DNA from: Polytrichum commune
Taxonomy: Eukaryota > Streptophyta > Polytrichopsida > Polytrichales > Polytrichaceae
Direction of reading: 5' to 3'
NCBI GenBank assembly: GCA_950295325.1
Contig: OX485808.1
Span: forward strand, 18,126,527 to 18,186,526
DNA length: 60,000 nucleotides
A program made the position numbers and the translations under genes. The notes beneath the pieces were generated by a model, which made no database searches, was not told the DNA's origin, and saw nothing but the letters and a program-made list of their open reading frames with translations. The number at the start of each line of letters is the position of its first letter. Position 1 is the stretch's first letter. Shown here in pieces: positions 48,795 to 60,000 of the stretch.

Positions 48795-51490
48795 ATGTTG
48801 GAGGACGAATTTCAAGGTAAATTCAGTTCTTGGAGAAGAAAAGTTGTTTGGACAGAGTCTGGTTCTCATCTTGGAATGGCATGAGTATGTTTATTTTGAT
48901 GAATTTGGAGATATGTATGGAAACTGAAGGCTCTGTGAATTTTTTGAGTTGGTTTTAGAGCAATCTTTCAAGTTCTAGAGACACCCGAGGCTCTGGGAAA
49001 TTGGGTTGGTAGAGATTCTTAGTTTGAAGGTGAGGGAAGATGGTTGTGAAGGCGTAATGAATAGTTTTGGGGTAGTTTATGAGCGGTTTAGTCTGAAAGA
49101 ATCTTCCTCAATTTGTATAATTTGAAGGTTGTGGGAAACATGGGTGATGGATATTCTCAGTTCCAGATTAAGATAATGGAATGATGATTGAAACACTTCA
49201 CTGAAGAATTTGTATTTGAGTGAATTTTCAAGTCACCTGCCTGCTATGAGAGGTTTGGAGTCAATTGGGCAGGAATCTCTTTTTCAGGTGCTTTCTTCAA
49301 TTCATGAACCGTTTATTGAAGTAGTACATACAATATAGTGCAAGAGAATGGATGAGTGCTTCTATAAAGATTTAGACGGGACTATGGCTGTAGAAGGAGT
49401 ACATATTCTGCAATTTTAGGGTTTGCAGGATGTGGCACAAAATTAGCCAACAGTTTTGATGACAGACTGAAGGTTTGGAGTTTGCCTTACTCAAGCACAA
49501 GATCTTAATGTTGTAATTGCTCGTATTTGGTTAAATTAATAAGGCAGTAGGCAACACACTGTACATTCAACAAGAAAATTAAGGTTTAGGCCCAGTATCA
49601 TGTAGCAATCAAGGATTAAAGGAAAGCTACCTGCTATTATTGAATATCAAATAACAAACATTTTTCTGAAATGTGAACCCTGAGATTTTTAATTGGTAAA
49701 TTAGGGGTTTATCATTATCATCATTGCAATTACCAAAAGTCTCACAACTCGGTGGAAGTTTGTGTTTTTAGGTTGCTCTACACCTTGATGACATGGATGT
49801 TGACACTTTGGTGACATTTACTTAAGGCTCACAGCCTAGGAAGAGGTTTCGGCAGTGATGGGGAACTTGAAATGTGAGTTTCTGTACCTTCTTGAGCCAT
49901 CGTCTAATTTTTTGTCAAGCACTTCATTTGATTTTGGATCTGAGAAAAACAAAAGATGGCTTTTTGCAAAAACAAGGAGTAAGTTGAGTGAGATATGATG
50001 AGAAATGCCCGTTTTGGAGTGACATCTAATGTCGTTTACCCCAAAGTGCATGAAACTCTCGTTCAGATCAATGAATCAGTGGTCGAGGAGAAGGTTTCCA
50101 CATTAAACGCTCTACATTTTAAACCTCTCATATTAATTCACAAAGACAGTCCAAGACACCTTGATCATGGACTTTTGATTGAAATTTTCAATCAATTGCA
50201 GAGAGTTTAGCAAGGTTGCTCTTCCACCCTTTGAGATTCCTGGTCTGGACAACTCTGATATATAACATGACCAAATTGTTGTGATCTTCTGAGGGTTGAT
50301 TCAAGTTCCAAGTAGTTGTTGGTGTCGAAGTTAGAACAATTCTACATGGTTGACATTGAAACTTTTGAGGGTTCAATAAACCAATTTTTTTGGCATATTC
50401 CTCATGTTTATGTTGTGGGAGTGGCAGCCAAGGAGCAGGACAACCCACAAGTGAGACGTATAGTGGACCGTGTTTGGGGCCGTTTTGTGTCGATCAGTGA
50501 TGATGACAAATGCTTAGGGTTACAGGACCTTTATTGTGCCATCTTGCTTGTTTACAAGTGAGTCATTCATGAACACGAAAGAAATTTTCTTCCTTTCTGA
50601 CAACCATCAAAATAGATAGGAACCCGGAATTTTTTTTCTTCGGATTGCATACAAAAGAGGGAGATGGGTTCCCACACCACTGTCTGCTCGGGCAAGTATC
50701 CCTGCCTAAAATCAATTTCCATGTCATCTTTTACAGGTTCCAACCAATCACATGACATTGACGACATGTGGCACTTTATGACCAGAAATATGCACATCTA
50801 TCCAAATCTGGACTCAATGAGCTATTTGAAGTCTTTGTACAAACATCTTTGCATGAGTGGGAAGAAGCACCCATACAGTAAAGCTTCAAAGGATTTAAAA
50901 GGTCTGCGGTCAGTCATTTGAAGCACAAAATTTTGGTTGATGGATGTAGCTCTGATGGTGAAATGATTTTGTGCCACAGTGACATAAACAAGACCATTCC
51001 AGGTCCTTGGAACGAGCCACCCACATGGGAAGAAGTGGAGGAGATGCTCGAGGTCTGCTTCCAAAACCTTTGCTGATGTGCATGAGTCATTGACACAAAT
51101 CAAGTTTTCATTGCTATTAAGTAGTAGTTGCTTATTGGAATGGCAATCTACAACAAGCATTAAGCAAACTGTTTTTGCTCTAATTTTCTGGTGCGTTGTC
51201 TTGCTTGGGTACAGAAATTTGATAGGAACCACGATGGGAAGCTGGACAGGGAGGAGTTTACAGCTTTCTTACAGAGCTTCACTAAGAATGTCTCAGCTAA
51301 AATAAGCACCAACATACTTATTTTCTCCTTTCTAATTCCTTTACTGGTTGGGGCCACACGGCGCATAACAGAAAGAATTCCCAAAGTTGGACAAATTGTG
51401 CGCCGCATCCCAAATGTGTTTTTCTCATCTCTTGTCACCACTGCAATTATCACATTAGGAACCCACTGGCGTGGTAGAGCTTTACATTAG
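48795..51490 (+). CDS. Small EF-hand protein with hydrophobic C-terminus, four exons, about 166 aa
   Basis: A predicted Ca2+-binding protein. Exons are 48795-48816 (tentative), 50428-50557, 50980-51052 and 51215-51490. Every junction has GT/AG ends and the reading frame carries through, giving VYNDINK across the exon 2/3 junction and MLEKFDRN across 3/4. One canonical EF loop is present at residues 78-89 (D-R-N-H-D-G-K-L-D-R-E-E). It is followed by two hydrophobic stretches (about 105-123 and 142-157) separated by a basic linker rich in Arg and Lys, so membrane or organelle association is possible. The pattern LLVYNDINK...PGP...PP before the EF hand resembles, from memory, a plant family annotated simply as calcium-binding EF-hand proteins of about 160 aa. 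Exon 1 (MLEDEFQ) is chosen because its donor phase matches exon 2 and the length fits; it would need a 1.6-kb intron. The gene converges with the U5-40K gene. Confidence 0.75.
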
Positions 51491-52217
51491 GGTCTATTCT
51501 ACGTGGTAGGGCCATCTGAGCACATAGCCATCTGGTTGTCTAAACAAGTGCTTCAAGTAGGTTTTTGTGTGTTTTTGTCTTGGACCATCTATAATTTACA
51601 TCAATTAAGTGGTTAAATTTTGTAACTATAGTAACTAAATATTAAAGTACGATATTTTGGAGTAAGGTTATAAAGCAAGTGAATCCATTGCCAATGACTC
51701 GCAATTGAATTCAACTGACACTCTCGAATTCAGGTCAATTCATCCCCTCATCAATTCTTACACAATCTGTGACAAAATAACCCCTTAAAATTGCATTTCC
51801 ACAATCAATGGTCTGAGTTTGTGACATTTTTTACCTGCCTGCTGTAAGTGGTGTGGGCAACTCCTGCACAACAACCACTGAAGCTACCAATAAACAATGA
51901 AAGATATTAACAAACATTTGCTGCCCCTTAGTGGCAGATAACTTGCATTACAAATGACTTACAACTGAGTTTTGGCAGTAGAGTCTAACGTAGGAAATCT
52001 GCAAGAAGCAGAACAACAAAAGTATGCAACCTATGAATCCATTATCCTACAAAAGCATAATTAAAAAAGGTTAAACACGAATACTACCCTTCAGCAGGAA
52101 AGCAACTCTGATGCCATGTCAAATATCCATACAATACACCATGAATAAAAGGACTTGCATGTTTTGGTAAACTTAAAAATTCAAGTTAATGGTTTGAAAA
52201 CTGTTCATAGAGAACTT
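51491..52217. other. Convergent intergenic spacer between EF-hand and U5-40K genes
   Basis: This AT-rich 0.7-kb spacer separates the two stop codons and should hold both 3'UTRs. No ORF, repeat or RNA gene was recognised in it. Confidence 0.6.
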
Positions 52218-55200
52218 TTATCTTACAGTTGGATCAATCTCTCCTAGGTATATCTGCTTATCACTACCACACAATCCAATGATGGGCTCTTTTGGATGGA
52301 GAGTTGTCTCATTAACACACCCTGAGTGCCCTGGAAGCTGCACATGCATAAAAAGACAAATGTGAACACAAGGATTACTACATTCATGTCCACAATATCC
52401 AATTAGTGAGGCCAAAACCAAACTTTTCATACTAAGAAGTTCACTCTGAAATGAAGTTTCAATAACATTTAGATTGCCATATGGAGAAGCCATACCTTGT
52501 ACAGGATTCTTCGTGAGGTAGTGTCCCAGATGTACACCATGCGGTCTGCACTTCCTGATGTTACCTTTTGACCATCTGGGGACCAATTGCACTTCAAGAG
52601 ATTCTTTTCAAAGTTATGTTGATGGCCAGTGAATATTTTCACACATCGATTCTGCACTCACAACATTTCAATCAGCACAACCTCTAGCTCCTCCACATGA
52701 CCTATCACCAACTCAGGAGTCTGCAACTTCATAGTTGGGACATAGTTATTAAGCCATAGATTAAATAAATAAAACAAATGAGTCTCAGGGAAAATCTCTA
52801 GTAAAAGAAGATAGATAAAGGTGTGATATTAAAGAGCTACATATACTATTAAGAATGAGCCAAGACTGCACACGCAATGATTTCCAAATCTATCATTTGT
52901 TACCATCTAAATGACAATAAAATCAGAAAAGTAAATGGCAACTAATGATACTTATTGGCCAAAAGTTCTTTTGCTTTCTAAAACAGAGTCAAACACATCA
53001 CTAGCAAGTAATTAAAAGAGGAGAAGACCAGAAGACAATATCTAATACCACGGGTGCTGAGGCAAAGCAGTAAGAAGACTTCTGAAGGCAGCAGGTAATG
53101 AAAATGGACAATGTACCTGGGGTGCATAAGGGCGCATATCCCATATCCTCAAAGTGCAATCCATAGAATTCGTAAGAAGGTAAGACCCGTCTGGGCTAAG
53201 CTGCATGCTGGTGATTGTTTCCGTGCGCCCTTGTAATTTCATCACCACTTCATTCTTACGAAGGTCCCACACCTTGATATCATTATCAATACCTCCTGAG
53301 AAGATCTTGTCTGCACCATCTGAGAATCCCACTGCTGTGATCTGTTGAGCATCATACTAGTAACATCAATAATCAATGCCCTTAGAACTTATTCACATGT
53401 CCTACTTTAACTCAAACCATAGAGTTGTGAACCCTATAGAAACAACATGTTATATATGCAAAGCTTGTCACTGGACATTCAATCTTCAACAGCATGATTG
53501 CCCGTCCCATGCTCAAAGTAAAATCTACCTGATACTTGTCTGGGAAAGTTTGGATGCAGCCCCGGTGACGCATATCCCATAATTTAGCAGTTCCATCATC
53601 TGAACCACTTACTATAAGTGGTGGTCCTCTTCTAGCTATGCAACAACTGTTCACATGTGAAGAATGTTCTGCCATTTTCTTGATTTGAAACATGCAATAA
53701 CAGATGCGTCAACATCTTTGGACCTTAAATACTACTTGCATGCTCTACAGTAAGTGTAATAAACTTCTTCAAGTGCATCTGCATCACTTGAAATTCAGTG
53801 GACAAGCCTAGATCTACTCTAATCATTATGACTTTAGGGTAACCATTTCACCAGAAAACTCAAGGAAGGAATAAGAGACCTCAGAAACCCTTGGCAACAA
53901 TGTTTAAAAGTGATGTTGTGACAAAAATCAAGGCCGATTCATCCACACAAATAATACACACAATGGATGTCAACCACACGCTGGTATCAGGAAAATCTAA
54001 CCAAGCATAAATGACATTAACAGAAATCAAAATTGCCAAACAAGACTGTTTGCAGCTCTCAAAAAGTTGGCAACAATTATGAGAAGAAACAGAAGAAAAT
54101 ACATGTTTGTCGGTCATAGCATCCCATGCACGGACTGTTTTATCAGGGCTAGCAGATATAATGTGTTGTCCATCAGTGGTCCAGCAAAGGTCTAAAACTG
54201 CATTCCGGTGACCCTTCAACACCATATAGTTATCACAATCACCTTGCACATTCCACAAGACTGCCGCCACATCCCATGAAAGTTAAGTTAGTTTGTGTCA
54301 GCAGTTTTTTAGATGGCTCCCTACAAACTTGTGCTCAGATCACCTGAAATTCCATAAAGGGGATTCGAAGATTCTTTAGATGGGTTTCCAAATTTTGTCT
54401 CAACCAAACTAACACAACACAAAGTGAACATGTCACTCACAGATGTCTTTATCGTGTGATCCAGAGGCAATAGCCGTGCCCTGAGGATTGAACTTCATTG
54501 TGTACACAACACCCTGCATGCAATACCCAGAAATCGGTAAACAACTACCAAACACGTTATGCAACACCTGAAACTGCATATGTCAGGCAGGTAGTGGCTA
54601 CAGAAACCTATCCAACCAAGACTCAAATCTTGTCCTAAATAAGTGTTGTTGATGGAATGCACCGCATGGCCAGTAAGCAGCATAATGGGGGCATCGAGGT
54701 TGGATGTCCTTTTCACGCCCTGAAATTTACCACACCAATAAACACTTTAGTGATTTTCTTCACGACACTGACTTCCTGAGTATCCAGAACGCACACATTG
54801 ACAAGTCATCATTGAACCTACAAATAAACTTCGCAATCACCACGTCATCTTCACAATTGAGACCAATCAAGCAGAGGTTTCTTGAACCTAGGATACCACA
54901 AATATGTGGTTTGAGAGGTTTGAGGCCTTGAAGCAAATCTTTCTGCAATCATCTACAAAATTTTAAATACAAACGCTTTCTAGTAAAAAAATAACTGTGA
55001 ACCCACATTGAACGGCCCATATCTACTTGAAGGCAGAAACAAGAACGAATTTAGCATTACATATGCCCCCTCTTCTAAAACTTGTTATTGGAAAAGCTTC
55101 CTCAAAAATTTGCAAAAAAAAATCAACATTGTGACCACACAATGCAGACAAAATTCATGGCATGTTTCTGTTCAAGAGCCAGAAAATGCCACCGCCAATG

Positions 55201-56047
55201 TGGTACATTGGTGTGTGAAATAAATATAGAAAAATCATATAGGGTGTAAGGGATATTAATTAATGTGTCACTGTTTGCTTCGCATCTCAAAGGCTAGGGC
55301 AATTAAACAAGAGAAGAAAATGGCACCCCCAATGTGGTACATTGGTGTGTAAAATGAATACCAGAAAATTCACATAGGTTTGAAGGATATCAAATTTGTG
55401 TCTCTTTGTTTCCTTCGCATCTCAAAAAGCCAGGATTGTTAAACAATAATAGAGAAATGGCACCCCCAATGTGGTACATTAATGTGTGAAATCAATATAT
55501 CAGAAAAATCACATAGGGTTTAAGGGATATCAATTATGTGTATCTGTTTCTTTTGCGTCTTGAAATGCTAGAATTATTGACCAAGGGAAAAAAAATGGTC
55601 CCCCCTATGAGGTAAATTGGAGTGTCAAATAAATATCAGAAAGATCACATAGGGTTTAAAGGACAGCAAATATGTATGTCTCTCTGTTTCCTTCGCATCT
55701 TTAAATTCTAGAAGTATCAAACCAGAGAAGAAGAAGGATGTGCCAAGAGGCATGGCATCCCCAATGTGGTCCATTGGTGTGTGAAATAAGTATTAGAAAA
55801 ATCGCTGAGGGTTTAAAGGGTATCAATTATGTGTCATTGTGTCCTTTACGTCTCGAAAGGCCTGGATTATTACACAAGAGAAGGAAGATAAAAAAATTGA
55901 GAAAAAAAATACCTCGCTTGTTACACCCAACTGATTATTAGTCTGCGAGGTATTATTGTTCCCAGCAACCACCAAGGCACCATCCATGCGTTGCCGCTTC
56001 ACGGCCAGCTCTAGATCGTCCTCCCCGGGTCTCTTGGGAGCCATCAT
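52218..56047 (-). CDS. SNRNP40: U5 snRNP 40-kDa WD40-repeat protein, eight exons, 357 aa
   Basis: Homologue of the U5 small nuclear ribonucleoprotein 40-kDa subunit, a seven-bladed WD40 propeller of the spliceosome. Exons in transcript order: 56047-55913, 54719-54663, 54513-54441, 54260-54103, 53678-53529, 53341-53117, 52651-52496 and 52337-52218. All have GT/AG borders and compatible phases, for 1,074 nt. The N-terminus has a bipartite basic stretch (KR... KRQRM), a likely nuclear signal. Landmarks are DAPIMLLTGH, SASPDKTVRAWD, SGSDDGTAKLWDMR, GGIDNDIKVWDLR, SYLLTNSMD, CVKIFTGHQHNFEKNLLK and TTSRRILYK. The length equals that of the human protein as I remember it (357). The exon 5 acceptor used here omits two residues (IK) found before KMAEHSS in Arabidopsis as I recall it; no AG allows them. 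One blade has LQGR where GH is usual. ATG is doubled (MMAPK); I use the first. Confidence 0.93.
55185..55880. repeat. Tandem repeat of about 135-155 bp inside intron 1 of the U5-40K gene, five units
   Basis: The landmark AATGTGGTACATTGGTGTGT and diverged versions of it begin near 55197, 55331, 55468, 55605 and 55763. Each is followed by a shared block (aaatcacatagggtttaagggat ... cttcgcatct). Spacings are about 134, 137, 138 and 157 bp. Units differ by substitutions and small indels, so the array is not recent. It fills much of the 1.2-kb intron between exon 1 and exon 2. Confidence 0.85.
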
Positions 56048-56110
56048 TGTTGCTATTTCTTCTTCTTTGCCTCCTCCTCCTTCTTCTTCGCTATCAAACG
56101 CAGAAGCTCA
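56048..56110 (-). promoter_or_regulatory. GA-rich 5' leader of the U5-40K gene
   Basis: Directly upstream of the doubled ATG the coding strand is a run of GA-rich triplets (gaagaagaaggaggaggagg type). Such purine-rich leaders are common in plant housekeeping genes. The transcription start cannot be seen. Confidence 0.4.
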
Positions 56111-56456
56111 AATGCAACAAACCCCAAAACCCTCAACCTCTCAACTCGAGAATTGCATATACGGCTACTGCACTTCACATTCGGACCTCATAATGCCATC
56201 GCAGTCCAATTAAACAATGGCACATGAGGAGTTTCTTGGTTAAAGCCTGCGTTAAAGCCCTGCTGCGCCCTTCAACCTCCTTCACTCCAATAGAACTCGT
56301 GGAAACTTTGCAAAACCGAAACCCTAATCCGATCATCGCCATGTAGCTCAAGCTCAAAGACTCCAAGGCTCAAGAACTTGAGCCTTGAGCCTTGGATATT
56401 GGTCTTCAATGAGGTGGTGCTGCGGTAGCTTTGACGCTAATTTGGGAAGAGATAGT

Positions 56457-56473
56457 GCCACGTGTCACGTGGC
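56457..56473. promoter_or_regulatory. Twin G-box in perfect inverted repeat upstream of the U5-40K gene
   Basis: GCCACGTGTCACGTGGC is a 17-bp perfect palindrome about a central T, holding two CACGTG hexamers. CACGTG is the G-box bound by plant bZIP and bHLH factors. It lies about 410 bp upstream of the U5-40K start codon; its use as a promoter element is inferred from position only. Confidence 0.45.
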
Positions 56474-56877
56474 ATTTGGCATCATTGACCAAACCCTTGA
56501 CAATGTTGATGTGGCACCAAAACAAAAGCAACCTTTTAAATGATCATTTGCTAGAAAATTAAGGTTATGGAGGTTCTTGGCATCACTCTTTCTTTTCCAA
56601 GCTCAACGATGTTATGCAACTTTGGTGTGATTTAGTCAACCAAACCAAAGGGCATACTGAAATTACAATCATATTCTTAAAAGTAATTGCTTTGGGTAAA
56701 ATTTGGTCACGGGGATCAATGACAATATAGTTTACGAAGGGAGTTTAGAATTGAGTAAGATGGCAATGAGCATGATTCGTAATTGCTAACCATACGAGAT
56801 AGTTTTTTGATTCAATCCACCGTGGTAAAACTACATGGAGTTTTAAATGCCCACAATAGGACACCTCATAATACGTA

Positions 56878-57253
56878 CACTAAGTATTGTGTTTAGTGTC
56901 ACCAACTTCTATTTGTCTTGCTTGATACTAATTGTGAACCGCCTATGTAGTGTCACCAACACTAAACGTAAACCTAACATAATATGTCATTCCTTGTCAA
57001 AAGTTTGGGCATTATAGATTTACAATGTTACAATTGTCGTTACTTACTAAGTGATTTTAATCCAAATTTCAATCATCCGTGACAAGCTTTCATTACAAAA
57101 GTGTTAAGATGTAGAATATACCAACTAAAAGTGGATGAACTAAAGTAAGTTGGAATGACAGTAATCGTAAACATATGCATAAGAAGCATCATTATAAACT
57201 CGGATACCACAATGACATAGAATATTGTATGACACTAAAGGCAATGTTTAGTG
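56878..57253. mobile_element. TA-flanked family-T element upstream of the U5-40K gene
   Basis: CACTAAGTATTGTGTTTAGT at the left and ACTAAAGGCAATGTTTAGTG at the right bound a 376-bp element alignable along its length with 8108-8479 and 39946-40318. The left flank is TA and the right flank TG, probably a mutated TA. Confidence 0.82.
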
Positions 57254-59689
57254 TGGTATCTTACATGGAACTATGCAAGGTCTTTGTCCAACGGTACCTA
57301 CATGTAAATTGACCAAAGTCACAAAGGTGTTGTGTGAGGTCAATATAATTTGTCAAGAGTCGTTATTGGTTGGAGTTATGTCCAAGCCGTTACCTTTTGA
57401 CCGTTGCGGTCTACGTGCGCGCCTTTGTCAAACATGAACATCATAAAATTCTTACAAAAACCATCATTTAAGAGACTTCAAAATGGATCATGTACTATTT
57501 GTACCCTACAACACATTCTTTGAATCGAGGTTCATTATGTTGAAGGTTTTCAAAACATTCAGTATTTGAAGATTGTATCACGGCAACCAATTGTTGTCAA
57601 TAGGTAGTGAGCTCTAATGAGCAAATTTATCAAACACCCGATTTTGTTTACCTTTGCCTCAAGAAACCATTCAAGAAGGTTCTAACCAAGAAATGAGAAA
57701 GCAAGTTTTCCTACACCTTGCATAAACTTGAGTGTTTCTTGCATTAGAGTGTTGCTTGTCCGAATGAGGATGATAATCTCATTAGAAATCTTATTTATTA
57801 TGGCATTAAAGTTGGTTTGTCGTGTTAATCAACAGTGTTTGTGATATGTTATGTAACACCAAGAATCATGTGACACCCTCTCCAGTTCTTACATGGTGAT
57901 TGCAAGACAATTTATGTGAGTTAATGATGAGTAATGTGGATTACGTTAATAAGATATTTGATGTACCCATAAAATGCAACAAGTGGCTCCAAGGGAAGTG
58001 TCTTTGAAATCATATTCTAACATTTTCATATATCTTTCTTCTTTGGAGTGACCTGCATGATCAAGTACACGACGTACACCTATTACTATGGGTTGAAAGT
58101 TAGCTTGGGTAGAAAAAACCATGGCCCATTGTGTTTTGTGTGGGTTGGAACATATGTGGCTTACAAATTCATAAAGTATAAATATTAAGATGTGCAATGA
58201 CAAAATATTGACATTTTTTTTATGAAGTATTGTTATTGTATTTTGAAACCCATGCTAATTTATGTTCATGTAAAAATCATTGATTCTATATTGCTAGTTT
58301 CGAACATATGATATTGTGGGCTCAACAATGACATGGGTCAAGAAAAGTTAAATTGACCAAAATTGTTGTGATATGTCATAATTAGAGTGGGTCAAGTAAC
58401 AGGTTTAACATGTGTAGTGAGGGAGTGTAATTTGTGTATAATTCACATGACATTCCCACAAGCTTCAAATTTACCATTGATTGAATCTACGGTTCCCCCA
58501 TACATTCGCAAGTATCGACAAAGAAATTTGAGTGTAAAAGATCAGCCACATGAAGGCATCAAAGTCATAAAAGTGTCCACTTGACATTGGTTGACCTTAA
58601 GCTATCTCTCAAAACATTGTTTGTTGTGGAGCATTACATACCCATCTAGGCTATCTCTTCATAAATATGACAATAGAAGTTGGTTGTGGAACAATCATTG
58701 ATCACAAATGGATGCCATATCACTTTACACAACTCTTATGATATATAGCATCCTTGTGATTCTCAATCATCAGTCTCAATAAGAAGATTATAACAAAAAC
58801 GTGTATGTTGGTATTGTTGGACAATGAAGATTGCCCAAACAAAAACATCCTTCACACACCTCCCCTCCTCGTGACTTACTTTGGCCACATATCATTACCA
58901 CATTGGTTTAGGACCTACACGCATATAGAAGTTAAACTTCAACATGGGAAGAAGTGTCATGGTGGAACATATGAAAGTGGCCACATAAAGCCCACCATGA
59001 ATATTAGGGAATATAAATAACAAAGAAAATTAAATGAAGGGTAGTTTGAATCACTTCAAGGTCCATGATCTATTTGATAACGCATAAAATCAATCAATTT
59101 ATTGGAGGTGGTGTAGAAATGTTACACACATTGTATTCAATTAGTGTGGATTTCCATTTTGGACTTACATGGCAATACTACTTATTACAAAGAATTGACT
59201 TGTGTAATAAAAAAATGGTAATCTTCACAAATCGAAATACATGGTGCAAGGTAAGTGGGCTTTGTGTGGGCGCTTTCCTTTATCATACACATGTATTTGA
59301 ATGTTAAATGGCAAGGCTTGTAATTTATTAATTTCACCAAAAATAAAAAGTATGATAGGATTGGACAGGGAGTGGAGCACACACTCATAATATAGACACC
59401 ATTATAGATTCAACAGTGAACACAAACATGAGAGCATGTTTTAACATTCTTGTTACATGCGAACCACATCTTCACTTCCTCTTTGAAGTAATGTGTGCTA
59501 AATATAGCTTTAATGTCATACACCAAGTAAATTTAAACTTCATTACTTGTTAGGAACTCGTAAAACTATTACGTAATCCTTAGGATGTATGTTGATGTTG
59601 TTTAACAATTTCATCCTTATTGTCTATTGTCTCCTTGTATTGCATGACACGAAACATTCATTCAATGATTTATGAGCTACTTTATGTGG
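57254..59689. other. Intergenic, nothing recognised
   Basis: AT-rich sequence with no gene, RNA or element boundary that I could support. Confidence 0.4.
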
Positions 59690-60000
59690 GTGTCTCGAAG
59701 TAATGTAATCTCCCAAATAGTCAACACAATGGGAACACAACACTATGTATATATTCATCTCGGTGTACAATACTAGAACACCTCATGTATTAGAGGCTCA
59801 ATAGTCAATATGATTGGGAGGACCTAAATGATCATTTAACGATCACAATAATCTTCATGTTCATAATGAATAAGATATTCATATGAGCTCCAAAAAATAT
59901 GAGGAAAGTGGCTATGACCTTGATTTGGATTTGGTAACCATCTTGTACTAATCACATGTTTCTTATCTTAGGAGAAGTGGGCTAGTAGGACAAAGTAAGG
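59690..60000 (+). repeat. Dispersed repeat family D, copy running to the window edge
   Basis: Contains 'aggctcaatagtcaatatgattggg', 'ttcataatgaataagatattcatatgagctccaaaaaatatgaggaaagtggctatgacc' and 'taaccatcttgtactaatcacatg'. The end lies outside the window. Confidence 0.6.

Overview
The window is nuclear DNA from a land plant. It has spliceosomal introns with GT/AG ends, an AP2/ERF transcription factor (a family that is large and characteristic in plants), very low gene density, AT-rich intergenic DNA, and many short inverted-repeat transposons and microsatellites. I cannot place it more precisely. The genes are compact but widely spaced, and no ribosomal, organellar or bacterial sequence was seen.

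Three protein-coding genes can be supported. (1) 29729-31774 (+) is a long, apparently intronless coding region for an ERF-type AP2 factor, with a C-terminal LxLxL (EAR-like) stretch and an N-terminal CX2C-X8-CX2C cysteine cluster. (2) 48795-51490 (+) is a four-exon gene for a small EF-hand protein with a hydrophobic C-terminal half; exons 2-4 are firm and exon 1 is inferred. (3) 52218-56047 (-) is an eight-exon gene for the U5 snRNP 40-kDa WD40 protein (SNRNP40 homologue, 357 residues), reconstructed with every exon in phase. The last two genes converge tail to tail with about 0.7 kb between their stop codons. No functional link between the three genes is apparent.

The rest is repeat-rich. 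1-1190 is a four-unit tandem array (about 290 bp per unit) in which each unit carries one copy of a miniature inverted-repeat element (family A) that also occurs singly elsewhere. 2.1-10.9 kb carries several different inverted-repeat elements. 11.6-12.8 kb is a second, unrelated four-unit array of about 290 bp. 17.9-23.8 kb is bounded by two diverged 545-bp direct repeats and contains a 48-bp tandem repeat. 24-29 kb holds more elements, a foldback and GC-rich microsatellites just upstream of the ERF gene. 31.8-38 kb holds exon-like islands that do not join into a recognisable gene. 39.8-47 kb is a dense cluster of inverted-repeat elements, including one inserted inside another, plus a CCCACCCATG minisatellite. 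55.2-55.9 kb is a tandem repeat inside intron 1 of the U5-40K gene, and 56.9-60 kb is repeat-bearing intergenic DNA.

I found no clear new biological system. The most informative observations are the nested transposon with a readable empty site, the tandem amplification of a transposon, the intronic repeat array and the domain make-up of the ERF protein.
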